Notes: generated by a model from the sequence alone, not told the origin. 8,585 nt of DNA from Candidatus Bathyarchaeota archaeon (GCA_014729935.1 WJJB01000234.1:1-8585); one strand, 5' to 3'. Shown: positions 1-6,104, counted from the stretch's first letter. A program made the numbers and translations.

Positions 1-610
1 CAAGCAGAACTTTCCCAATCCCGCCTTCGGGGGCGGGGATGACGTGCCTGGCACGTGGTTCAATTTCACCATGGGAAACGTGGATTTCTTCATGTTGGAT
101 TGTCGTTTCTACAGGCAAGATCCCGGTGTGGTGGATAATCCCTCGATGCTTGGTACCGATCAGAAAGCATGGTTGATGCAAGCACTAGCGAATTCAAATG
201 CCACCTTCAAGGTGATAGCAAGTTCGGTTCCATGGGCTAATGGCACGAAACCGGGTAGCAAGGACACGTGGGATGGATTTCCCGGCGAGCGGGAAGATAT
301 TTTCTCGTGGATTGGGAATAATAATATCACCGGTGTGGTGTTACTCTCTGCGGATAGACACCGATCCGATGCTTGGCTTATTGAAAGGCCACAAAGCTAT
401 GACCTCTATGATTTTTCCAGTTCTTGCCTAACCAACATCCACCGGCATCCGGTTCTTGATGCATCGCTCTTTGGTTACAACGACAAGAACTCCTTTGGCA
501 GGATAGACTTCGACCTTGCCAATCCCAACCCAACCGTGACATATACCATCTACACGATTGATAATGAAACCAAGGGTTCCATGAGCGTATCACTCTCCGA
601 GCTTTCATGA
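1..610 (+). CDS. PhoD-like metallophosphatase / alkaline phosphatase D family, C-terminal part (5' end outside window)
   Basis: The reading frame is open from base 2, so the true start lies upstream; the GTG at 44 is internal because the residues before it (ending NPAFGGGDD) belong to the conserved family segment leading into PGTWFNF. About 203 residues are visible. Family motifs in order: DCRFYR near 98-115, LGTDQKAWL around 150-176, the strand KVIASSVPW around 208-236, and the metal-binding block LLSADRHRSDAW at about 341-376, with the His codon at 359-361. LTNIHRH follows, and a beta-rich C-terminus ends the protein. PhoD enzymes are exported, metal-dependent phosphomono- or diesterases. 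The fragment carries five N-X-S/T sequons (NFT, NAT, NGT, NIT, NET), consistent with export and N-glycosylation; the signal peptide, if present, is outside the window. Its TGA overlaps a possible start of the downstream GTPase gene (ATGA). Family is confident; substrate is unknown. Confidence 0.88.
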   Translation, partial: KQNFPNPAFGGGDDVPGTWFNFTMGNVDFFMLDCRFYRQDPGVVDNPSMLGTDQKAWLMQALANSNATFKVIASSVPWANGTKPGSKDTWDGFPGEREDIFSWIGNNNITGVVLLSADRHRSDAWLIERPQSYDLYDFSSSCLTNIHRHPVLDASLFGYNDKNSFGRIDFDLANPNPTVTYTIYTIDNETKGSMSVSLSELS

Positions 611-1752
611 CAAAAGGACATCTTTCATTAAGTTCCCTATCATGTGATTCCTTGGATGTTAACGGTGGAAATATACCAATTGAAGTGGCATGGTGGAGAT
701 TGGGCGTGAAAAGAGCACCAGTGGAAGGGATTGTATACTCGGTGTTTGACGAGAAACTCGGGCCGAAGCCATTATGCTGGTCACCACCATCCATCGACCC
801 CACGTTGCTTGATCTTGCAAGCAAAAAGTCTATGAATCTAACATTCGGGATCATGGAAGAAAGCACGAACGATCTTGCCATGCTTCCATTATCGAGCAAG
901 AAGGTGAAAGCACTTGTTCAGGTTCTCAAGATCAGGCATCATTCGTTCATGGGTGGATTTGGCGAGCGTACAATCTCCTTGTTGTTTCCAGAAAGCGAGG
1001 AGAACCTCCTTTATGAACATATTCAAGAATTGAAGAACGCGGTAAACCCCGTGGCCGAGAATTTCCTGAATAACTGGTCACTGGATGAAGAAAAGGAACT
1101 CGCGTTTACATTCATCAAGGAACTTCATGAAACCGTCACTGCCATGCTGGAGGATTTGCAGAAAGTGGAGTCCGTGATCAAGAGTGAAAACGCATTTCCT
1201 CCGGATTTGAATTCGAACGAGACTGGGACTGGAAACAAAATCGAGTTCAAGATCATCGTGTGCGGAGAACCACAAGTTGGCAAAACAACTCTCTTGTTGA
1301 AATTTGTCGATGGTGCATACAGGAAAACATACATCCCTTCAATTGGAGTGAATATTCTCGAAAAGATCGTAAACATGGGGAAGTATTCAATCGAGTTCGT
1401 GCTTTGGGATATTGCCGGTGAGGTGAAATTTTCCAAGATACGCCAGCACTTTTATGATGGAGCCATGGCACAACTTTACGTGTTTGATCTCACCCGTGAG
1501 CATACACTGGTAAAACTAGCGGATTGGTACGATGACGTTCAAGAAAACATCGGTTCTGATGCAGTGGGAATCATTGCTGGAAACAAGAAGGACTTGAAAG
1601 CAAGGAGGGAGGTTAATGAAGATACCGTGAAGGAATTCGCGGAATCTAGAGGAATGCAATACATCACGACTTCTTCATTGACCGGTGAGAACGTGGAAAG
1701 AACCTTTCAGCAACTTGGCAGGTTGCTGCTCGCACGGATGGGAAAGATATAG
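607..1752 (+). CDS. Longin-like domain fused to a Ras/Rab-type small GTPase
   Basis: 381 residues if the ATG at 607 is used. Residues 40-150 resemble a longin/roadblock-like alpha-beta domain with the signature VYSVFDEKLGPKPLCW; 155-195 is an acidic helical stretch; 212-378 is a Ras-superfamily G domain. G motifs: P-loop GEPQVGKT (220-227), switch I YIPSIGV (Ser245 where Ras/Rab have Thr), G3 WDIAGE (267-272, Glu272 at the Ras Gln61 position), G4 NKKD (326-329) and G5 TSSL (355-358). It ends RMGKI with no C-terminal cysteine, so prenylation is not expected. Such fusions are typical of Asgard archaea; a role in membrane-associated or complex-assembly signalling is inferred only. The start is uncertain: GTG at 706 has a GGTGGAG about 7 nt upstream and would remove 33 unconserved-looking residues, giving 348 aa that begin just before the longin-like core. 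It converges with the aldolase gene, 3 nt away. Confidence 0.9.
   Translation: MTKGHLSLSSLSCDSLDVNGGNIPIEVAWWRLGVKRAPVEGIVYSVFDEKLGPKPLCWSPPSIDPTLLDLASKKSMNLTFGIMEESTNDLAMLPLSSKKVKALVQVLKIRHHSFMGGFGERTISLLFPESEENLLYEHIQELKNAVNPVAENFLNNWSLDEEKELAFTFIKELHETVTAMLEDLQKVESVIKSENAFPPDLNSNETGTGNKIEFKIIVCGEPQVGKTTLLLKFVDGAYRKTYIPSIGVNILEKIVNMGKYSIEFVLWDIAGEVKFSKIRQHFYDGAMAQLYVFDLTREHTLVKLADWYDDVQENIGSDAVGIIAGNKKDLKARREVNEDTVKEFAESRGMQYITTSSLTGENVERTFQQLGRLLLARMGKI
692..708 (+). promoter_or_regulatory. Possible ribosome binding site and alternative GTG start of the GTPase
   Basis: GGTGGAG at 692-698 is a good match to the anti-Shine-Dalgarno sequence and lies 7 nt before an in-frame GTG at 706. The ATG at 607 has no such sequence in front of it. 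An AT-rich GGAAATATACC at 667-677 could be a BRE/TATA-like element. The alternative reading is a 4-bp stop/start overlap with the phosphatase gene and translational coupling. The sequence alone does not decide between them. Confidence 0.3.
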
Positions 1753-1755
1753 CTT

Positions 1756-2688
1756 TCACTTGCAGCTATAGGAGAAGAAACCCAAGGATTCTAATCGTGT
1801 TCTTAGTGTTCCCTTCTCGCTCGCATCAAGATCTTGCAGCGGGGACCGGACGGGACCGAGATCAATGCCGATTTCCTTCATCACGAACTTGCACGCGGCG
1901 AGAAGACTTCCCGATTTGAAGAGTTCCCTAACCATCAAGATGGCATCACGCTGGCATTCCCGGGCTTGTTTTATCCGACCAGCGTTGAAATGATCGATGA
2001 TCTGGTTGTATAAGGGCGCTGCAAAGCTATATGTTGATCCGATGGCTGCTTTTGCCCCAAGAACGAGCCCAATGATTAGACTTTCATCGTTCCCATGCAT
2101 GATCTCATATTTGCCACCATTATAATCCATGCTTGCTTTCAGGTCTGCTGGATCCACCTTTGAAAACTTTATACCCGCGAGATTGGGGATTTGTTTACCT
2201 GCAAGTTCCAGGAAATCCCTCATGGAAAAATCAACACCGCTCATCTGTGGAATGTGATAGTAATAATAGGGTAAATCCGCCGCGAAATTAGCCTCCTTGG
2301 CACAATGGTCTACAAGTCCATGCAGCGAGGAAGGTTTGAAGAAGATTGGGGCCATGGTTCCAAAAGCAGCCCCACCGATATCGTGGGCATGCCTTGCAAG
2401 TTTCTCGCATTCCTTGATGCTCGCGTGCCCAACGTGTAACATGATGGAAAATGAATTGCTGCTTTCTCTCATCCAGGCTTCAGCGATCTCCTTGCGTTCC
2501 TCAACGGTGAGGGAATGGGATTCACCCGATGTTCCATTCACGAAGACTCCGACCACCCCGTTTTCCTTAAGCAAGGAGGCGTAGGCACTAACCAAGCTAC
2601 AATCAACATCCCCCTCCTTATTGAATGGTGCAAAAGGTGCGGCAACCAAGCCGTGAAGGCGTAACGGTTTCATGGGCTGGCTAGTCAT
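1756..2688 (-). CDS. nanA: N-acetylneuraminate lyase-type aldolase (DHDPS/NAL superfamily)
   Basis: 310 residues, a full-length class I aldolase (beta/alpha)8 barrel. The family splits N-acetylneuraminate into pyruvate and N-acetylmannosamine through a Schiff base. Seen: carboxylate-binding loop GTSGE (52-56), YYYYHIP (141-147) with Tyr144 as the likely catalytic Tyr, GIKFSK with Schiff-base Lys174, NDE (200-202, Asp201-Glu202 matching the pair that contacts the sialate glycerol side chain in NAL) and GSTY (217-220). LHVG, FFKP and a late GPVRSPLQ make it look closer to eukaryotic NPL than to dihydrodipicolinate synthase. GGAGG lies only 1 nt before the ATG at 2688; Met6 (2673) is an alternative start, with GGAGG 16 nt away. 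It lies 40 nt downstream of the glycosidase gene, probably co-transcribed. An aldolase for another 2-keto-3-deoxy acid cannot be excluded. Confidence 0.88.
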   Translation of the reverse strand: MTSQPMKPLRLHGLVAAPFAPFNKEGDVDCSLVSAYASLLKENGVVGVFVNGTSGESHSLTVEERKEIAEAWMRESSNSFSIMLHVGHASIKECEKLARHAHDIGGAAFGTMAPIFFKPSSLHGLVDHCAKEANFAADLPYYYYHIPQMSGVDFSMRDFLELAGKQIPNLAGIKFSKVDPADLKASMDYNGGKYEIMHGNDESLIIGLVLGAKAAIGSTYSFAAPLYNQIIDHFNAGRIKQARECQRDAILMVRELFKSGSLLAACKFVMKEIGIDLGPVRSPLQDLDASEKGTLRTRLESLGFFSYSCK

Positions 2689-2728
2689 TCCTCCAAGATA
2701 AACCCGTCCACGAAATGAGATCCACCTA

Positions 2729-4825
2729 TCAGGCTTGCTTGAAAACGTACCAGGTGCGATCTTTAGCCTCGATGGCTATCTCGAGCCACAAGCGCCTTGC
2801 TTCATCAAGTTCCCGAACCATGCATTCACCTTTTTCATTCACTATGCAAACATTGCCGGACAACCCAGCATAATACAATGGTATCTCTATGGTGCTGGTT
2901 GCCCTTGCTGATGTCGGATTGAACACGGCTAGGAAAGCTTTTTCCTCAAGGCGGGAATTCACGTGCAAGATGCAATCCAAGTTGCGGCCATCCGGACGAC
3001 GCAAGTGAATGATCTCGCTATCCAAGATGTCCCGGTGGTGCTTGTAGAGTTGAACCCACTTTTCCACAACTTTCTTAACCGTGGGCGAATCAAAAAGCCG
3101 TTTTCCCCGATAGCAGGATTGCACGCCGGAAAGGAAATTTTGCGCAAGATGAGCTTCATACCATTCAACATGCTCAGATAAGGGCTCTAACGTTGATGCC
3201 TTCCAATTACCAACCCGATGATACACCGATAATGGCGTGAGCATCCATCCCATGGTGGGCAATTTTTCCCACGTGCCATCATGAATGTTCTGGCGGGCGA
3301 GAAGGACTTGGCGCTCCCTTGGCAGGGACCAGTTCACCTCCTTGTATCCCATGCCAGTTTTTGACCCCCCCGAGAGAAAATACCAGTCTGGCTGGTTCAC
3401 GTAGATGCCTCGTTCCCGGCACCAGCGATACAAGCCAGCTTGTGCCTGCCATTGGTTCCATTGTGAATCGTGCAAACCTGAATGCCCAGGATGATCTGAG
3501 GAAATGCATGTATCTCCTGGATAGGGTCCATCGTGCTCCAAGAAGTCGCATCCCGTTTCCTGCAAGAATTTCCTAACCAATCCCAGGTACCTGATGCCCC
3601 ATGAGGAACAGAGGCACGGGGCACTGCCAAAGGTGGGACGCTCGCCAGCAGGCGGTATCACGTCATCAACGGGACCAACACTCCTGCTGGAAAACAAGGA
3701 ATAGCCACCGATCTCAATTCCCTTCGAATGCGCGTAATCGAAGAGTTCCTTGTATTCTTCGATATACTCCGGTTCACCAGCCCATTCCATGTTGAGCCCG
3801 CTCCCAAAGGAGAGGATAACCATCTCGAACCCGACAGCAGCACATTGATCGATAACCTGGCGCACATTCGCGGGGTCCGCAGTCGTTACATGCATGAAGA
3901 CTGGATTCTCCGTGACCCAAGGAGCGATCATCCTGTACATCCTACACTTTGCAAGCGCACGCCGCTGCCGATCCCAATCATCATGCACCAGCTCGTAAGT
4001 CCTGAAGGTGTGAAAACTGTCACCAGGCTGCAACTCGCGACCAGGGCCGATGGGAGGCTTGCTCTCAAGGAGTACCTTGGAATCGCCGTGATACGCCACC
4101 TGAGATGTGTACAAGGGATCCACATCCCAACACGTGGTTACATTACCCACCTCAGGAGACATGGCGGAGAAGATATAATCGCTCTCGACATGGATCATCC
4201 GTGGCACTCTTGCAATTGTGGCGTCACCTTGCGGGACACTTGTTGATTCCACGATCGCCAAGATCTCGCTAGTGAAAGAATCAATGATGAAGGGCCCACT
4301 CCCGTTGTTATTGATTACCAACCACTTGGAGAGCAAAGGAATGTCATCATGCAACTCGTAATGCACCTCGATATCAAGCCCAGGTATTGAATCACGGTTA
4401 TAATTAAAAACCAGCTCGATTCCCCGAGGTGGCCATGCCAATCCAGGTGCATGATGACGCACTTTCTTCCATTTTAATCGTTCCTTGATCGAGTTAGTGG
4501 AAAAGCCATAAAGGTGGAATGCACCGGGATCAGCAGTTAAGTATGGTATCCATTTCCGCAGCAGGTAGCCATGTTCTTGCAACCCACGCAAGCCACCGAT
4601 GGTATAGCAGGTGCCATTAACGGAGATCATGGCTTCAGGGCGAATGGACCGGATGAGAGATTCTCCCCTGGTCACGTTTTGGTATTCAATGGTGGCACCA
4701 TCAGGATACAAGGAGAAATGGCGCCTGATGAGACCATTATCGAGTACCATCTCTCCTTTCAATTTTCCCTTGAACGCTCCTGCTTCCCATTGTCCTCCAT
4801 CATGAATTAGCCAGTCCAAGCCCAT
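2729..4825 (-). CDS. Large glycoside hydrolase, alpha-galactosidase (clan GH-D/GH36)-like, cytoplasmic
   Basis: 698 residues from the ATG at 4825, chosen because GGGAGGT precedes it by 7 nt; the frame is open to 5056, but that start would overlap pncA by 89 nt. ATG 4885 (718 aa) is the other candidate. N-terminal beta-supersandwich about 20-290 (WPPRGIELVFNY), TIM barrel about 305-600, C-terminal beta-sandwich about 620-698 (AFLAVFNPTS). In the barrel, CDFLEHDGPYPGD (426-438) closes a strand and Asp432 is the candidate nucleophile, by analogy with the KxD strand of GH36. NQPDWYF, KTGMGYKEVNWSLPR, MGWMLTPL and SCYRGKRLFD look like conserved family blocks. There is no signal peptide or membrane segment, so it probably acts on imported oligosaccharides. 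It is followed at 40 nt by the sialate-lyase-like gene. I recognise the blocks from bacterial proteins called alpha-galactosidase, but know of no characterised member; the specificity (alpha-Gal, alpha-GalNAc or other) is open. Confidence 0.82.
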   Translation of the reverse strand: MGLDWLIHDGGQWEAGAFKGKLKGEMVLDNGLIRRHFSLYPDGATIEYQNVTRGESLIRSIRPEAMISVNGTCYTIGGLRGLQEHGYLLRKWIPYLTADPGAFHLYGFSTNSIKERLKWKKVRHHAPGLAWPPRGIELVFNYNRDSIPGLDIEVHYELHDDIPLLSKWLVINNNGSGPFIIDSFTSEILAIVESTSVPQGDATIARVPRMIHVESDYIFSAMSPEVGNVTTCWDVDPLYTSQVAYHGDSKVLLESKPPIGPGRELQPGDSFHTFRTYELVHDDWDRQRRALAKCRMYRMIAPWVTENPVFMHVTTADPANVRQVIDQCAAVGFEMVILSFGSGLNMEWAGEPEYIEEYKELFDYAHSKGIEIGGYSLFSSRSVGPVDDVIPPAGERPTFGSAPCLCSSWGIRYLGLVRKFLQETGCDFLEHDGPYPGDTCISSDHPGHSGLHDSQWNQWQAQAGLYRWCRERGIYVNQPDWYFLSGGSKTGMGYKEVNWSLPRERQVLLARQNIHDGTWEKLPTMGWMLTPLSVYHRVGNWKASTLEPLSEHVEWYEAHLAQNFLSGVQSCYRGKRLFDSPTVKKVVEKWVQLYKHHRDILDSEIIHLRRPDGRNLDCILHVNSRLEEKAFLAVFNPTSARATSTIEIPLYYAGLSGNVCIVNEKGECMVRELDEARRLWLEIAIEAKDRTWYVFKQA

Positions 4826-4839
4826 GTTGACTACCTCCC
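4823..4839 (-). promoter_or_regulatory. Strong Shine-Dalgarno sequence that sets the glycosidase start
   Basis: On the minus strand GGGAGGT (4839-4833) is followed by seven bases and ATG (4825-4823). This is the best-spaced ribosome binding site in the window and argues for initiation here rather than at 4885 or 5056. Against it, the residues just before this Met (DDLPDREVVN) look protein-like. Confidence 0.5.
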
Positions 4840-4918
4840 TGTCGGGGAGATCGTCTAAATCATTCCAAGCCAGTTGCAGGTCCATGGTCCGGGGACCACA
4901 TGTTCCATGGCTTTTCAA

Positions 4919-4934
4919 ACTTGGTTCACCAAGT
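4919..4934. repeat. Short inverted repeat between pncA and the glycosidase gene
   Basis: ACTTGG and CCAAGT form a perfect 6-bp inverted repeat around a TTCA loop. It lies in the 142-nt stretch between the pncA stop (4968) and the preferred glycosidase start (4825). A second, weaker inverted repeat (GGTCC/GGACC, 4886-4897) lies nearer the start. This could be an operator or leader hairpin, or chance. Confidence 0.25.
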
Positions 4935-4967
4935 ACCGTTTGATTTGTACCTTCTTGGGATGATTGA

Positions 4968-5663
4968 TCAGACAACGACGTGATCCAGTCGAGTGAATAC
5001 AACTTCCTTCTGGCACATCTCATCCAAAACTCGTTCCACGATGCCCTCTGGTGCACCTACTGGTTTTGCAAGATCGATAACGTAGATCACATCAAAACCA
5101 GCATCAATGGCATCGATGGCAGTATTATAAACGCAATAATCGAGTGCCAACCCGCACGTGAACACGCGCTGAACCTTCAGCTCCTTCAACATACCCTGCA
5201 AGCCAGTAGGGGTGCGCTTGTCGTTTTCCAAGAAAGCAGAATAAGAATCAATTGACGGGCGAAATCCCTTCCTGAGGATAGCCGTAGCTTTATCAAGAGC
5301 CATGGCTTGGTGTATCTCTGCTCCTTTCGTTCCCTGCACGCAATGATCTGGCCACAGGATGGGACCGATGCGACCTGAAGGATCATCCACCGGATCGTGA
5401 GGTTGCTTTCCCTCATGCTGGCTTGCAAAAGACGCATGGTTTGGCGGGTGCCAATCCTGTGTGAATACCACGGGAAGTATGTTGTCGTGAAACCCGGCGA
5501 TTAACCTGTTTATCCCGCTGACGATCGTGTCGCCACCCGCAACTGCTAAAGCCCCCCCGGGAAGGAAATCGTACTGCATGTCTATCACGAGGAGTGCATC
5601 ACTTTCGTGGATCGTCACATCTTCCTTCATTGGAATATCTTGTATCGATTTCATTATCATCAT
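4968..5663 (-). CDS. pncA: Nicotinamidase (isochorismatase-fold cysteine hydrolase)
   Basis: 231 residues, a normal length with a short N-terminal extension. It deamidates nicotinamide to nicotinate plus ammonia, the first step of the four-step NAD salvage route. The triad is visible: Asp28 in VIDMQYDF, Lys132 in LRKGF and Cys177 in GLALDYCV. Metal ligands are expected at Asp70 and His72 (TQDWHPPNHASFA) and His107 (WPDHCVQGT). The start is ambiguous: ATG codons at 5663, 5660 and 5654 are in frame; GGTGA lies directly before the first, so 5660 gives slightly better spacing. pncB starts about 490 bp away on the other strand. The glycosidase gene follows 142 nt downstream on the same strand and could share a transcript. 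The enzyme should be cytoplasmic. Pyrazinamidase side activity is common in the family. Confidence 0.95.
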   Translation of the reverse strand: MMIMKSIQDIPMKEDVTIHESDALLVIDMQYDFLPGGALAVAGGDTIVSGINRLIAGFHDNILPVVFTQDWHPPNHASFASQHEGKQPHDPVDDPSGRIGPILWPDHCVQGTKGAEIHQAMALDKATAILRKGFRPSIDSYSAFLENDKRTPTGLQGMLKELKVQRVFTCGLALDYCVYNTAIDAIDAGFDVIYVIDLAKPVGAPEGIVERVLDEMCQKEVVFTRLDHVVV

Positions 5664-5731
5664 TCACCATATTTTTCTTAAGAATCCTTGAACTACCACG
5701 CTCTAGAGGGTGTAGATTCTACCTTCATCCA

Positions 5732-5998
5732 TCACCGTGGTCTTGTTGACCCGTCTTTCACGATCTCCAGGAAAGTAACTTCCCGCGGTTCCCGCGGCAG
5801 ATATATTGATGATGGTGACGCTTCGTTCTTTTCGAAGGATTCGTTTTCCCTCGCCATCCAATCTTCCAGCCAGTGGTTCCATATCCACCACTTGCAACCA
5901 AGTGTCTTGGCGAGCAATTCTTCTCGCGCCACGGTCGGGTAGACCCGCACCTTCACGGCGTGGTCGACAATCAATGCTCTAGTCATCAAATCCATCAC
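5732..5998 (-). pseudogene. Relic of an IS605-type TnpB (OrfB) N-terminal domain
   Basis: An 88-codon reading frame (GTG 5998; ATG 5986 is better). Its first half, from residue 11, reads DHAVKVRVYPTVAREELLAK followed by TLGCKWWIWNHWLEDW. This is the pattern of the helix-turn-helix domain that opens TnpB/OrfB proteins (KFRIYPT..Q..LL.KTFGC.R.VYN..L). After about residue 50 the similarity stops; the tail, with a duplicated PRE-PRE, matches nothing I know, and no RuvC-like or zinc-ribbon part of a TnpB appears in any frame before pncA. It is therefore most likely a truncated, decayed transposon gene, though an intact short frame could also be a domesticated DNA-binding domain. It lies between the two divergent NAD-salvage genes. 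Confidence 0.5.
5780..5797. repeat. Perfect tandem duplication of a 9-mer
   Basis: TTCCCGCGG occurs twice head to tail (5780-5788 and 5789-5797). It lies inside the tnpB relic frame, where it adds a second Pro-Arg-Glu without shifting the frame. Confidence 0.85.
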
Positions 5999-6046
5999 TT
6001 AAAAAGGGAGGGAAATCATCGAATTTGTACAGAAGGCGAAATTCAT

Positions 6047-6084
6047 CCCGCCCCTATATTAACTAACTAAACTAAAGGGGCGGG
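6047..6084 (+). terminator. GC-rich hairpin followed by a T-rich run; terminator-like or operator/IS-end hairpin
   Basis: CCCGCCCCT (6047-6055) and AGGGGCGGG (6076-6084) are perfect reverse complements, enclosing a 20-nt AT-rich loop made of AACTAACTAAACTAA-like repeats. TTTTCTTT follows on the plus strand, which gives the look of an intrinsic terminator. No plus-strand gene ends upstream within the preceding 4 kb, so real termination is hard to explain. It sits just upstream of the probable pncB promoter and about 50 nt before the tnpB relic start, so an operator or a transposon-end palindrome are alternatives. Confidence 0.55.
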
Positions 6085-6104
6085 TTTTCTTTCGCGAGAC
6101 TGGT

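Noticed and set aside
378..899. Open frame of 173 codons on the minus strand
   Set aside because: Antisense to the phosphatase and GTPase genes, whose products have clear family motifs; the translation has no recognisable domain.
1756..2688. Assignment as dihydrodipicolinate synthase (dapA)
   Set aside because: The YYYYHIP and NDE positions and the C-terminal GPVRSPLQ favour N-acetylneuraminate lyase, and there are no lysine-pathway neighbours.
3728..4246. Open frame of 172 codons on the plus strand
   Set aside because: Lies wholly inside the minus-strand glycosidase gene; its translation is rich in Arg/His/Pro with no domain, as expected for a shadow frame.
5703..5897. Second minus-strand frame overlapping the tnpB relic, considered as a frameshifted continuation of TnpB
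   Set aside because: Its translation shows none of the TnpB blocks after the helix-turn-helix domain, so it does not rescue a longer transposase.
5732..5998. Reading of the 88-codon frame as a DUF167/YggU-type small protein
   Set aside because: The VKVRVYPT start is superficially similar, but the following LLAKTLGC..WIWN..L pattern fits TnpB/OrfB and the DUF167 core is absent.
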